Shown here: piece by piece, positions 25,172-35,098 of the stretch
Numbering within the stretch: the stretch's first letter is position 1
Layout of the letters: each line of letters opens with the position of its first letter
Assembly: GCF_014250685.1 (NCBI RefSeq)
Contig: NZ_JACFAJ010000006.1
Span: forward strand, 124,001-188,000
DNA: 64,000 nt
Reading direction: 5' to 3'
Source of the DNA: Cetobacterium sp. 2A
Lineage (GTDB): Bacteria; Fusobacteriota; Fusobacteriia; Fusobacteriales; Fusobacteriaceae
Translations under genes and position numbers: made by a program
The notes under the pieces: generated by a model
Told to the model about the DNA's origin: nothing
What the model saw: only the letters and a program-made list of their open reading frames with translations
Database searches by the model: none

Positions 25172-26206
25172 ATGTTAGAAAAGATATTAATAATAAATAC
25201 CGGTGGAACTATTGGAATGGTCAATGATGATCCAAATGATTCTAATAGCCCTTTAAGACCAGCTACAAATTGGAACGAGATTGCAAAAGAGCATCCAATT
25301 TTACAAAAATATAAAACTGACTACTATCAATTTAAAAAACTTATAGATTCTTCTAATATGAATCCACAAATTTGGATTGATATAGCTAAGGTTATTGAAA
25401 AAAACTACGATAACTATAGAGGGTTTGTTATATTACATGGAACTGATACTATGGCATTTAGTGCATCCGGGGTTTCCTTTATGCTTAAAAATCTAAATAA
25501 GCCCATAATTTTTACAGGTTCTCAAGTTCCTTTAAATTTTTCAAGAAGTGATGCTTTGCAAAACTTGATAACATCTATTGAAATTGCAGGAAATGAAATC
25601 TATGGAGTTCCATTAGTTCCTGAGGTATGTATCTTTTTTAGAGATACTCTACTAAGAGGAAATAGAGCTAGAAAAATTGATGCTAGAAATTACTTTGGAT
25701 TTTCATCACCTAATTACCTTCCACTTGGTGAAGTAGGTGCAGAAATCAGCATTTTCCAAGAAAGAGTACTTCCTATATCAAATGAAAAATTTTATGTAGA
25801 TGCAGTTGCTGATAATAGCATTCTTGTAATAGAATTGTTCCCTGGATTAAAACCTAAGTATTTAAAAGCTCTGATTGATTCCTCTACTGATTTAAAAGGA
25901 ATAATTCTTAGAACTTTTGGAAATGGTAATGCTCCAACAGAAAAAGAGTTCTTAGATGTTTTAGAATATATTTCTAAAAAAGATATTATTATAATTAATA
26001 TCACCCAGTGCATTACAGGTTCAGTTAAAATGGGACTTTATGAGACTAGTGCTCTCTTATCTAAAGTAGGTCTTATCAGTGGCCATGATATGACTCCAGA
26101 AACTGCAATCACAAAGCTTATGTATCTTCTTGGTAAAAATCTTCCAAAGAATGAAATTCAAAAACTTATGGAATTAAATTTAATCGGAGAGCAAAGCAAT
26201 AATTAA
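25172..26206 (+). CDS. ansA: Type I L-asparaginase
   Basis: A 344-residue asparaginase. The first catalytic Thr is in NTGGTIGM (about 9-16) and the second in VILHGTDTMAFSASG (about 88-102); FTGSQVPL is also typical. Absence of a signal peptide marks the cytoplasmic low-affinity type. It hydrolyses asparagine to aspartate and ammonia, which aspA upstream then uses. GGAGG precedes the ATG. Confidence 0.93.
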   Translation: MLEKILIINTGGTIGMVNDDPNDSNSPLRPATNWNEIAKEHPILQKYKTDYYQFKKLIDSSNMNPQIWIDIAKVIEKNYDNYRGFVILHGTDTMAFSASGVSFMLKNLNKPIIFTGSQVPLNFSRSDALQNLITSIEIAGNEIYGVPLVPEVCIFFRDTLLRGNRARKIDARNYFGFSSPNYLPLGEVGAEISIFQERVLPISNEKFYVDAVADNSILVIELFPGLKPKYLKALIDSSTDLKGIILRTFGNGNAPTEKEFLDVLEYISKKDIIIINITQCITGSVKMGLYETSALLSKVGLISGHDMTPETAITKLMYLLGKNLPKNEIQKLMELNLIGEQSNN

Positions 26207-26253
26207 AAAAGAGGTACAACCTAAGATTCATTTCTTAGATTGTGCCTCTTTTT
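26205..26253. terminator. Very strong bidirectional terminator
   Basis: A stem of about 21 bp (AAAAAAGAGGTACAACCTAAGA paired with TCTTAGATTGTGCCTCTTTTT, with a few mismatches) around a 6-base loop. It sits between ansA and the convergent ankyrin gene and includes the latter's last codons. Confidence 0.9.
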
Positions 26254-27073
26254 GCTCACTCCAAACATTTTGACCATAAGATGTATATTTGGGATTAACA
26301 CCTTTTTTTATAAGTAATTTTGCTAGATCCTCATCTCCATTAAATACTAAACGAAGATAAACTTCTCCTAAAATATTTTCTTTATATATATTTCTAGCTT
26401 TCATATCATAATTTCCTTTTATAAGAGCTCTTATATTTTCAGAGTCATATGCATAATATATTGGATAATTTAACTTCTCATCTCTTTGAATAAATACATC
26501 TCTATTTTTATTGTACATACTATTAATTAATCTTTCATTTCCACTAATACTGGCCCAAAATATAGGTGTCCATCCACCACTATCAACTAAGTTTAAGTTA
26601 GCTCCTAATTGCACTAAATACTCAGAGTAATCTAGAGGCCTGTACTTTATAAAATATGTAAGCAAGGGATCTCCGGCTCCATTTATAGCGTTTATAGAGG
26701 CACCATTTTCTACAAGCAACTTTAATGCCCTCATACTTCTAGCGTAAAAAATAGGAGTTTGAATTGGATTTTTTCTATCTGTTCCAGAAATAGGTATTTC
26801 TCCTATCTCCTGATTAATATTGACACCTTTTTCAAGCAAAACTTTTAAACTTTCTATAGAATCTTGTCTTAATGCTAATGTAATTAATGTATTTCCATCT
26901 GAAAATTTATAATTGATTGGAAATCCTGAATTCAAAAAATTATTTAAAATATATGGATTATCAGCTGATATCGCCGACACAATTTCTTCATCTAAATATT
27001 GCTGTTTTAATTTTTGATTACTACAACTCAAAAAAAATATCGAACATAAAATAAAAATAATAAATTTTTTCAT
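26228..27073 (-). CDS. Ankyrin-repeat lipoprotein
   Basis: A 281-residue protein with a lipoprotein signal (MKKFIIFILCSIFFLSC, Cys17). Ankyrin-type repeats run from about residue 35 to 275: DGNTLITLALRQDSIESLKVLLEKGVNIN, then further units ending LVENGASINAINGAG and LVQLGANLNLVDSGGWTPIFWAS. It is a predicted membrane-attached protein-binding scaffold; the partner is unknown. It follows typA with a terminator between, so it is transcribed separately or by readthrough. Confidence 0.82.
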   Translation of the reverse strand: MKKFIIFILCSIFFLSCSNQKLKQQYLDEEIVSAISADNPYILNNFLNSGFPINYKFSDGNTLITLALRQDSIESLKVLLEKGVNINQEIGEIPISGTDRKNPIQTPIFYARSMRALKLLVENGASINAINGAGDPLLTYFIKYRPLDYSEYLVQLGANLNLVDSGGWTPIFWASISGNERLINSMYNKNRDVFIQRDEKLNYPIYYAYDSENIRALIKGNYDMKARNIYKENILGEVYLRLVFNGDEDLAKLLIKKGVNPKYTSYGQNVWSEQKEAQSKK

Positions 27074-27091
27074 TATTCCCCCCTATAAAAA

Positions 27092-27133
27092 TAGCTTCAA
27101 GAAATCCCCGTATACGGTTTTTTCTTGAAGCTA
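27092..27133 (-). terminator. Terminator after typA
   Basis: TAGCTTCAAGAAA pairs with TTTCTTGAAGCTA. The 16-base loop contains the perfect palindrome CCGTATACGG, which can form an inner hairpin. Confidence 0.78.
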
Positions 27134-27147
27134 AAATTATTCAAAAA

Positions 27148-28953
27148 CTACTTAGAATTCTTTCTTCTATCTGAATCTTTTAAATATTTCTTTCTGATTC
27201 TAACATTAGTTGGAGTAATCTCTACTAGTTCTTCATCTGTTATGTAATCTAGAGCTTGCTCTAGAGTTAATCTTCTTGGAGTAGCTAGTTTAACAGCATC
27301 ATCACTTCCAGAAGCTCTCATGTTTGTTAACTTTTTAGTCTTACATACGTTTACAACTAAATCGTTCTCTCTGTTATGTTCTCCAACGATCATACCTTCG
27401 TATACATCTACACCTGGATCAAGGAACATAATTCCTCTATCTTGAAGTCCACCTAAAGCATAAGCAATTGTCTTACCCATCTCTAAAGATATTAGAACTC
27501 CTTTTGGTCTTGTAGGGATTTCTCCTTTGTATACTTCATAATCGTAGAATGAATGGTTAAGAATTCCAGATCCTTTTGTATCTGTTAAGAATTCATTTCT
27601 AAATCCTATAAGTCCTCTTGCAGGAACTTTAAATTCTAATCTTGTATATCCATCATTTCCAGGAGTCATTGCTACCATTTCTCCCTTTCTGATTCCCATC
27701 TTCTCTATAACGATACCTGTGAAGGCCTCATCAACGTCAACCATAGCTAACTCGATTGGCTCATGCTTAACACCGTCAATATCTTTAATAAGAACTCTTG
27801 GTTTTGAAACTTGAATTTCAAACCCTTCTCTTCTCATGTTCTCAAGTAATATAGAAAGTTGAAGTTCTCCTCTTCCTTTAACTACGAAAGCATCAGGAGT
27901 TTCAGTTGCTTCTACTCTCATACTTACGTTAGTTTGAAGCTCTTTTTGAAGTCTATCCCATATGTTTCTAGAAGTTACAAACTTTCCTTCTTTTCCAGCA
28001 AATGGAGAATCGTTTACCATGAATGTCATAGCAAGAGTTGGTTCATCAATATCGATAACTGGTAAAGCTATAGGATTGTTGATATCTGCCATAGTTTCTC
28101 CGATATCTATATTTTCCATTCCAGCTACTGAGATTATATCTCCAGCAAAAGCTTCTTGAATTTCTACTCTTTTTAATCCTTCATATCCATAAAGAACTGA
28201 AACTTTACCTTTCACCATTTTTCCATCTCTCTTTATAAGCATGATGTCTTGGTTTCTTCTGATAGTTCCGTTTGCAATTCTACCTACTCCAAGTTTACCA
28301 ACATAGTTATCGTACTCTATATTTGTAATTAGGAATTGTAATGGCTTATCGATTTCCCCTTCTGGATCTTCAACGTGCTCAAGAATAGTTTCAAATAGAG
28401 GTAACATGTTCTCACTTACATCTTCTAATTCTTTCTTAGCAAATCCTGCTTTTCCTGAAGCATATACTACTGGGAACTCAAGTTGAAGTTCATTAGCATT
28501 TAGCTCTATAAATAAATCGTAAACCATGTATAGAACCTCTTCTGGTCTTGCTCCTGGTCTATCAACTTTATTTACAACAACTATTGGTCTATGACCTTGC
28601 TCTAAAGCTTTCTTTAAAACGTATTTAGTTTGTGGCATTGGTCCTTCGAATGCATCAACTAGTAAAACTACTGAGTCAACCATCTTCATTATTCTTTGAA
28701 CCTCTCCTCCGAAGTCAGCATGGCCTGGAGTATCAACTATGTTGATTTTGTAATCTTTGTAGTTTACTGCAGCATTCTTAGAGAATATTGTGATTCCTCT
28801 CTCTTTTTCGATATCATTCGAGTCCATTACTCTTTCAGCAACTCTCTCTAATTCGTGTGCTCCAAAAACTCCAGATTGTCTTAATAAACAGTCAACCAAA
28901 GTTGTTTTTCCATGGTCAACGTGAGCGATAATCGCTATGTTTTTTATTTTCAT
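27148..28953 (-). CDS. typA: Ribosome-associated GTPase TypA/BipA
   Basis: A 601-residue translation-factor GTPase. AHVDHGKTTL is the G1 loop, VDTPGHADFGGEV is G3 and VVNKVDRPGARP is G4. The elongation-factor II/III/V domains follow, and GRGELQLSILLENMRREGFE and the C-terminal BipA domain are present. BipA acts on 50S assembly and stress response. Length is normal. It lies 22 bases downstream of truB in the same direction. Confidence 0.95.
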   Translation of the reverse strand: MKIKNIAIIAHVDHGKTTLVDCLLRQSGVFGAHELERVAERVMDSNDIEKERGITIFSKNAAVNYKDYKINIVDTPGHADFGGEVQRIMKMVDSVVLLVDAFEGPMPQTKYVLKKALEQGHRPIVVVNKVDRPGARPEEVLYMVYDLFIELNANELQLEFPVVYASGKAGFAKKELEDVSENMLPLFETILEHVEDPEGEIDKPLQFLITNIEYDNYVGKLGVGRIANGTIRRNQDIMLIKRDGKMVKGKVSVLYGYEGLKRVEIQEAFAGDIISVAGMENIDIGETMADINNPIALPVIDIDEPTLAMTFMVNDSPFAGKEGKFVTSRNIWDRLQKELQTNVSMRVEATETPDAFVVKGRGELQLSILLENMRREGFEIQVSKPRVLIKDIDGVKHEPIELAMVDVDEAFTGIVIEKMGIRKGEMVAMTPGNDGYTRLEFKVPARGLIGFRNEFLTDTKGSGILNHSFYDYEVYKGEIPTRPKGVLISLEMGKTIAYALGGLQDRGIMFLDPGVDVYEGMIVGEHNRENDLVVNVCKTKKLTNMRASGSDDAVKLATPRRLTLEQALDYITDEELVEITPTNVRIRKKYLKDSDRRKNSK

Positions 28954-28975
28954 ATCTCATCCTCTCTATATATAA

Positions 28976-29833
28976 TTAATAGTATTTATAACCTTTTAAT
29001 AAATTCCTTGTGCATTCCGCTAAACCAAGAAATTCTTTATTACAATAAACTCTGTATTTTCCATCAGCCAAATCTTTTTTTACTCTCTGACCATTTCTAA
29101 ATAGAGTTAAATCCTTCTCTTCTGTTATTTCAGTTTTTTCAAAATCAAAATATTCTTCAATGCTTTTTAAAAATGAGAAATCATTTTCTTCAGCCATCTT
29201 TTCTAACATCTCAAATGTAAAGCCATTCTCAACATTAGCAGTTCCAACTTCAGTTCTTCTAAGTCCACTCATAGTAGCATAAGTTCCTAAATCTATACCT
29301 ATGTCATCTATTAAAGATCTTATATACGTTCCTTTTGAAACTTCACACTTGATTTTACCCTTAGTTCCATCAAACTCTAATAATTCTAAAGTTTTTATAA
29401 CTACAGGTCTTGCAGGTCTTTCAATTTCTTTTCCCTCTCTAGCTAACTCATAAAGTTTTTTACCGTCAATCTTTATTGCAGAGTACATCGGAGGAATCTG
29501 ATTAATTGGACCTTTAAATTTTTCAAGAGTTTTAAGTAACTCTTCTTTTGATACACTATTTTTTTCTCCTGTAAGAATAATTTTTCCTTCAGTGTCATAT
29601 GTATCTGTTTTGTATCCTAATTCAAAATCAGCTATATACATTTTATCATAACCTTCGATATCCTGTGCTAATTTTGTGGCTCTTCCAACACACACAACTA
29701 AAACTCCTGTTGCCAAAGGATCTAAAGTTCCAGTATGTCCAATTCTTCTCTCTTTAAGAATTCTTCTCAGTTTTCTTATCACATCGAAAGAAGTAATCCC
29801 TGTCGGTTTGTCAATTATTACTATTCCTTCCAA
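28976..29833 (-). CDS. truB: tRNA pseudouridine-55 synthase
   Basis: A 285-residue enzyme. IIDKPTGITSFDV, GHTGTLDPLATGVL (with the catalytic Asp) and YSAIKIDGKKLYELAREG are canonical, as is GTYIRSLIDDIG. It makes pseudouridine 55 in the T-loop of tRNAs. The start is TTG at 29833 with a GGAG about 10 bases upstream; no in-frame ATG gives a complete N-terminus. Confidence 0.93.
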   Translation of the reverse strand: MEGIVIIDKPTGITSFDVIRKLRRILKERRIGHTGTLDPLATGVLVVCVGRATKLAQDIEGYDKMYIADFELGYKTDTYDTEGKIILTGEKNSVSKEELLKTLEKFKGPINQIPPMYSAIKIDGKKLYELAREGKEIERPARPVVIKTLELLEFDGTKGKIKCEVSKGTYIRSLIDDIGIDLGTYATMSGLRRTEVGTANVENGFTFEMLEKMAEENDFSFLKSIEEYFDFEKTEITEEKDLTLFRNGQRVKKDLADGKYRVYCNKEFLGLAECTRNLLKGYKYY

Positions 29834-29905
29834 AAGAAATCAACTCCATTTACAGATTCACATGATATTATATCATACATTATACTTTTTTTGAACATCT
29901 ATTTT

Positions 29906-31435
29906 TTATGCACCTATGTCATAATTATTACTAGGACTCCAAAGCAGATATTCGTTCACTCCTAAATCCTTCATAGCTCTTATTTGTTCTTTAATTTCCT
30001 TCTCTCTATAAGGTATATTTCCCTTTACCCACTTAGCAGTGAAAGCCTGAATCCACGGTCTAATAATAGCTGGATTTTCAATATTTTCATTTCTGTTTAC
30101 AGAATCTCTTGTAGAAGCATAAATTGTTTTATATGGCTGAGCATCTGGAACTGGGATTCCATAAGCACCATTTCCGTAATGACTCGGATATTTCATCGGT
30201 GAAACATAGTCAACTACTCCAGCTATAGCTTCCCAGTACTGTCCAAGAGCCATATCATCTGGAAAAGTTCCAATCTGTCCATAAATATCTGCACTTGTAT
30301 AAACTTGTAGAGGAGATAGTCTATTTCTAGCATATTTTAAATATTGTTGTATAGTTTCTGGCTTTGATTCTTTTTTTGTATTTTTATAATCTAAAACTTT
30401 ATCAAGCTTTCCTCCATTGGAAGCTGGAAATCTAACATAATCAAACTGTATTTCATTAAATCCGATTTTTGCAGCTTCTTCTGCAACAGATATATTATAT
30501 GCCCAAAGGTTTCTATCATGTGGTGAAACCCAGATTATTCCATCACTATTTGTGAAAGGCTCATTAGTTTGTCTATTCGTTATAGCTTTATCTGGATTAG
30601 CTTTTGCATATAGTGGATCTTTAAATGAAACTATTCTAGCTATTGTGTAAATATTATTTTCTTTTAATTTTTTCATTATTTGATCTATATTTTTTATAGG
30701 AATATATTTATTTGCTAAAGGATTATACTTATCAGCAGCATCCATTTTAAATAAAAGAACTCCATTATCATCTTTAACATCTATTACAAAGGCATTTATC
30801 TCAGTCTTTTTTGTAAGTGCTATAAGTCTTTCTAATTTTTTCTCGCTCGCCATAGTATGTATATTTATATATACGCCCTTTACTACAACCTTTCTATTAT
30901 TTGGGTAATCAGCCATTGGTTTATCGTAGCTAAAATCTAAATTTGCCCAATCTTTTGGCAGAGTTTGTAGTAAACTACTAACTAAACTCTTTTCTGGAAC
31001 CCATCCTGTTCTTTCTTTCAAATCTTTCTTATAACTTATCTTGACCCAATTTTCATTCATTTCTTTATCTTTTTTAACTTTAGTCTCTAAAATATTAATC
31101 TTAGTTCCTTTTCTTAAAAAATCTATTTTTTTATCTGATTCTAAACTATCCGTTACTTTCTGATTATTTGTATTTATGTATTTTACTGAACTTTGACTTT
31201 CCAAAACCTTAACTTCTTCTGTAACTTCATTATTTTCTATTGATTTCTCTATTGATTTTTCAGTTTTTTTTTCTATCTCTTTTGGAAAAAGCTCTATCTC
31301 AATCACTTCTATAACTTTTTCTTGTGGCTTTTCGTCCTTACTTAATTTATTAAAAAGTAAAAATATTCCCAGCCCTAATAACAAAAATAAAAATGTTAAA
31401 AAACTACAAAATCTTCTTTTGCTTCTAACTCTCAC
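29906..31435 (-). CDS. DUF4015 putative glycoside hydrolase with SH3-like region
   Basis: A 509-residue protein starting at GTG (31435) after GGAGG. Residues about 10-28 are a membrane anchor. A low-complexity EK-rich stretch follows, then a possible SH3-like region (about 85-150). The DUF4015 TIM-barrel domain (about 165-500) has VYINIHTMASEKKLERLI, INAFVIDVKDDNGVL, IQFDYVRFPASNG and the final YLLWSPSNNY. The family is assigned to glycoside hydrolases by fold; the substrate is unknown. It is probably a periplasmic or surface enzyme. Confidence 0.82.
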   Translation of the reverse strand: MRVRSKRRFCSFLTFLFLLLGLGIFLLFNKLSKDEKPQEKVIEVIEIELFPKEIEKKTEKSIEKSIENNEVTEEVKVLESQSSVKYINTNNQKVTDSLESDKKIDFLRKGTKINILETKVKKDKEMNENWVKISYKKDLKERTGWVPEKSLVSSLLQTLPKDWANLDFSYDKPMADYPNNRKVVVKGVYINIHTMASEKKLERLIALTKKTEINAFVIDVKDDNGVLLFKMDAADKYNPLANKYIPIKNIDQIMKKLKENNIYTIARIVSFKDPLYAKANPDKAITNRQTNEPFTNSDGIIWVSPHDRNLWAYNISVAEEAAKIGFNEIQFDYVRFPASNGGKLDKVLDYKNTKKESKPETIQQYLKYARNRLSPLQVYTSADIYGQIGTFPDDMALGQYWEAIAGVVDYVSPMKYPSHYGNGAYGIPVPDAQPYKTIYASTRDSVNRNENIENPAIIRPWIQAFTAKWVKGNIPYREKEIKEQIRAMKDLGVNEYLLWSPSNNYDIGA

Positions 31436-31568
31436 TTTTTCCTCCGTATCTATATTCGATATTTTAACTCACTTCACTAAATAAGGTATCATTTTTTTTT
31501 ATCTTTGACTAGAAAAACCTACAGTTCTTTGTTAAAATTAACTAACAACTAATCAAAGGAGTTTAAAA

Positions 31569-34340
31569 ATGAAACTATTCAGAAATTTTTTCTTTTTTAC
31601 ATTTTTAATTTGTTACACTCTGATTTCTTTTAGTAACGATCTGAAAAGTTCCGAAAATCTTTTAACCGGAACTCTTCCCAATGGTTTAACATATTTTATA
31701 TACAAAAATTCTAACCCTGAGAACAGAGCCACTCTAAATTTAGTAGTGAAATCTGGTTCTCTTGTAGAGACAGACAAAGAACAAGGGATTGCTCATTTCT
31801 TAGAACATATGGCATTTAACGGTACCACTAAGTATGAAAAAAATGAAATGATTAAATATCTTCAATCCATTGGTCTTAGCTTTGGTGGTGACTTGAATGC
31901 ATACACTAGCTTTGGTGAAACAGTCTATAAGTTAGACATCCCTTCCAATGAAAAAGATTTAAAAATTGGAATAGAAGTTTTAAAAGAATGGGCAACAGAA
32001 GTCACTTTAGCAGAAGAAGCAGTAAAAAGTGAAAAGAATATAATTTTAGAAGAGTGGAGACTTCGTCAAGGTCTATCTCAAAGACTTGGGGATAGTCAAA
32101 AAGCTGCTATCTTTGGAGATTCGAGATATTCTGAAAGATTTCCAATAGGGCTTACAAGTACAATTAATAGCGCTACTTCTGAAACTTTAAAAGGTTATTA
32201 TAAAAAATGGTATCAACCTAAAAATATGGCCGTAATTGCAGTTGGAGACTTCACTCCAGAAACTTTAAAAATGTATATAGAACAAACATTTAATTATGAA
32301 GGTGTTCCTGACTTTAAAGAACCTCAAGATTATGCAATCGGAAACTCTTTTAAAAATAGAATTGTGGTTTTTTCTGATCCAGAACTTACTTCGGTTAATA
32401 TCAATTTTATTACTCGTGAAGATAGTTATCCCATAAATTCTGAACAAAATTTAAAAAATTATTTAATTTCTCAAATTATGGAAGAAATTTTAAATACTCG
32501 TTTCTCTCTACTATCTAAAAAGAAAGATTCTCCAGTTTTAGTAGGCTATCATTATTCTAATAATTTTGGAAATTTTGACAACTTATCTTTTATGAGCACA
32601 GCTTTAAAAGAGGATAAAATAAATGAGGGTATCAAGGAAAGTATCAGACCTTTAAAAATCTTAGCAACAACTAAGATTTCAAATGAAGAGTTAGAAAGTG
32701 CAAAAAAAGAACTTTTATCATCAATTAAACAAATTGTAAACAATCGTACTAGTATTCAAAATAGAACATTCGTTGAATCTATAAAAGAATTTTACTTATC
32801 AAAGAATACTTTTATGGAACCTGAAAACGAACTTTTAGAAGTTGAGAAACTACTTCCATCTATCACTCCTGAAGATATACAAAACAGAGCCTCAAATATC
32901 TATAATGGTGAACAAGTTATATTTATGACTGCTCCAACTAAAGAAAACTTAAATCTTCCAACTGATAATGAAATCAAAACTATTATATCTGAAGTTAAAA
33001 ATGAGAAGACTGTAGATAACAATTTAAATTATAATAATTTAAAACTTAAAACTTCTGATTTTGGAGTTGGAACTATCAAAAGTACTGTAGAGAAAAAAGA
33101 CTATACTACCTATACATTATCAAACGGATTACAAGTTTTTTATAAACAAACGGATTTTGATAAAGATAAAATATCAATGCAACTTTTCAAAGAAGAGGGA
33201 AGTTCTGATGAAAAATTCAATCTTTATTTAAACTCTTTAGTTGCTCCTTATTTAATTTCAAATTCTGGAGTTGGAAATTTAAATTATGAAGAAGTTGAAC
33301 TCTTTATGAAAGGTAAAAATTTCTCAGTAAATTTATACATAGAAGATTATGAGCAAGGATTTACTATAACTTCTGACAAAGAAAATTTATCTACATCTTT
33401 AGATTTAATGAGAACTATTATTGAGAATCCACAAATTAATACTGAAATTTTTAATAATACAAAAGAGAAATTATCTGAACAAATTAAAAATAGAGAAAAT
33501 TCACCAAAATTAGTTTACTCTGATAAAATAAAAGGAATTATGAGTAATTTCAATCCTAGAAGAACACCACTGACACTTTCAGACCTAGATAAAATAAATG
33601 AAAAAGATAGTATTGCTGTATTTAAAAATAAATTTTCAAATTTTAAAGATTTTAAACTTATCGTAGTTGGTTCTATTGATAAAGAAACTTTTGAAAAGAT
33701 AATAACAAAATATTTTGCAACACTTCCAGTATCAAATACAGATGTAAATATTACACCATTAAATATAAAAAAACCTAGTGGTATAATTAAAGAAACTTTA
33801 GTTAAAGGTGTAGATAAGAAAGCTACTGTCACTATAATATATCCATATACATTAAAATATGATAACAATAACAGAATTATGGCAAATGCTTTTTCTAAAA
33901 TTTTAAATATAATATTAATTGAAGAAATTAGAGAAAAATTAGGTGGAGTTTATTCAATATACTCAATATCTGACTTCGAACAGTTTAACTATGGCGAGAA
34001 CAATTTAAGAATAAGCTTTAGTACAGATATCAAAAGAGTTAATGAAGTATCTATAGCAGTAAAAAATGTTGTAAATAATCTAGTTTCTGGACAAATAGAT
34101 TCTTCTAAAATAGCAGATGTTTTAGAAAATTATAAACTTGATTATGAAACTTCTCAAAAGAAAAATTTATTCTGGGCTCAATCTATCTATAAAAGTTCAT
34201 TTATAAAAGATTACTCAGTTCCAACGCCTAATGAATATTCTTCTTTAATTACAGAAGCAAATATGATAAAATTTTTAAAAACCTTAATTGATAAGGATAA
34301 TTACGTAGAGGTAGTTTTACTACCTGAAAAGGAGGAATAG
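31569..34340 (+). CDS. Secreted M16-family zinc peptidase (insulinase-like)
   Basis: A 923-residue protein with a signal peptide (about 1-22). The inverted zinc motif HXXEH is H76-FL-E79-H80, and the downstream Glu is in the VKSEKNIILEE helix. Two M16 halves occur: residues 35-480 carry the active site and 500-920 are an inactive structural half. Its layout matches PqqL-type periplasmic proteases. It probably digests peptides in the periplasm. Only 4 bases separate it from the DUF1904 gene. Confidence 0.9.
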   Translation: MKLFRNFFFFTFLICYTLISFSNDLKSSENLLTGTLPNGLTYFIYKNSNPENRATLNLVVKSGSLVETDKEQGIAHFLEHMAFNGTTKYEKNEMIKYLQSIGLSFGGDLNAYTSFGETVYKLDIPSNEKDLKIGIEVLKEWATEVTLAEEAVKSEKNIILEEWRLRQGLSQRLGDSQKAAIFGDSRYSERFPIGLTSTINSATSETLKGYYKKWYQPKNMAVIAVGDFTPETLKMYIEQTFNYEGVPDFKEPQDYAIGNSFKNRIVVFSDPELTSVNINFITREDSYPINSEQNLKNYLISQIMEEILNTRFSLLSKKKDSPVLVGYHYSNNFGNFDNLSFMSTALKEDKINEGIKESIRPLKILATTKISNEELESAKKELLSSIKQIVNNRTSIQNRTFVESIKEFYLSKNTFMEPENELLEVEKLLPSITPEDIQNRASNIYNGEQVIFMTAPTKENLNLPTDNEIKTIISEVKNEKTVDNNLNYNNLKLKTSDFGVGTIKSTVEKKDYTTYTLSNGLQVFYKQTDFDKDKISMQLFKEEGSSDEKFNLYLNSLVAPYLISNSGVGNLNYEEVELFMKGKNFSVNLYIEDYEQGFTITSDKENLSTSLDLMRTIIENPQINTEIFNNTKEKLSEQIKNRENSPKLVYSDKIKGIMSNFNPRRTPLTLSDLDKINEKDSIAVFKNKFSNFKDFKLIVVGSIDKETFEKIITKYFATLPVSNTDVNITPLNIKKPSGIIKETLVKGVDKKATVTIIYPYTLKYDNNNRIMANAFSKILNIILIEEIREKLGGVYSIYSISDFEQFNYGENNLRISFSTDIKRVNEVSIAVKNVVNNLVSGQIDSSKIADVLENYKLDYETSQKKNLFWAQSIYKSSFIKDYSVPTPNEYSSLITEANMIKFLKTLIDKDNYVEVVLLPEKEE

Positions 34341-34344
34341 TTTC

Positions 34345-34674
34345 ATGCCACATTTAAAATTTAGAGGGATTGATAAAAATATACTTATAGAGAACAGTAA
34401 AGAGCTAATAGACGGCTTAACAGCCCTTATAAAGTGTGATAGAACTTGGTTTACTATCGAGCACTCTGAAACAGAATATATCTTTGATGGTGCTATTGTT
34501 GATGGATACATCTTTGTTGATGTTCAGTGGTTTGATCGTGGTCAAGAAACTCAAGATAAGGTTGCTACTCTTATAACTGATTTTTGCAAAAAATTAAAAA
34601 ACAATAACGACACTACTGTTATCTTCTATCCTCTAGAAGGAAAAAATTATTACGATAATGGAGTTCATTTCTAA
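34345..34674 (+). CDS. DUF1904 family protein
   Basis: A 109-residue small cytoplasmic protein. MPHLKFRGID, then VDVQWFDRGQETQDKVATLIT and the final YYDNGVHF match DUF1904, a tautomerase-like fold of unknown activity. GGAGG is located 7 bases before the ATG inside the end of the peptidase gene. A strong terminator follows. Confidence 0.82.
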   Translation: MPHLKFRGIDKNILIENSKELIDGLTALIKCDRTWFTIEHSETEYIFDGAIVDGYIFVDVQWFDRGQETQDKVATLITDFCKKLKNNNDTTVIFYPLEGKNYYDNGVHF

Positions 34675-34677
34675 AAT

Positions 34678-34713
34678 AAAAAAGGGGTATCTACATTGTA
34701 GATACCCCTTTTT
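34678..34713. terminator. Bidirectional terminator
   Basis: AAAAAAGGGGTATCTAC pairs with GTAGATACCCCTTTTT around ATT, with A and T runs at both ends. It lies between convergent genes. Confidence 0.9.
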
Positions 34714-34735
34714 AGAAGGAGAATTCATTTATTTT

Positions 34736-35020
34736 TTATTTCTCTTGATATGTTTTACAATCCACATGTCCACGTGTTTTATGCATATGCACTCCACCAG
34801 CATGACATTCTAATCCTTCATTATAAGTACAACCTTTAACTTTACAAGAGCCTATCCCACCAATAGTTCTAGATGAAGCTCCTGCTTTTTCTATTCCTTT
34901 CATGAAAGTATCGCAAATTGGTAGATCATCCCCGACGTTTATCCCATATGTGTGGCATTTTTTATCTTTGTTATAAACACACTTTTCCGCATCACATTCA
35001 ATAATTTTAGTCATTGGCAT
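34736..35020 (-). CDS. Double DUF1540 cysteine-rich protein
   Basis: A 94-residue protein from ATG 35020 with two DUF1540 units, each with a CxxxxCxYN... pattern: CDAEKCVYNKDKKCHTYGINV with CDTF, then CKVKGCTYNEGLECHAGGVHM with CKTY. Conserved Cys (and His) suggest metal binding. The frame extends to a TTG at 35029, but AGGAGG (35032-35037) is too near it; the ATG has an 11-base spacing. Its function is unknown. Confidence 0.83.
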   Translation of the reverse strand: MPMTKIIECDAEKCVYNKDKKCHTYGINVGDDLPICDTFMKGIEKAGASSRTIGGIGSCKVKGCTYNEGLECHAGGVHMHKTRGHVDCKTYQEK

Positions 35021-35098
35021 ATCAGGCAATCCCTCCTCTTCTCCTTCATGAAATTCTCTTACAAAAATAGAAAAGAAATTCCTTTTTATTTCAACTTT

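Noticed and set aside
31505-31538. Promoter TTGACT...TAAAAT before the M16 peptidase
   Set aside because: Spacing is 22 bases; a real promoter is likely here but I cannot place it confidently.
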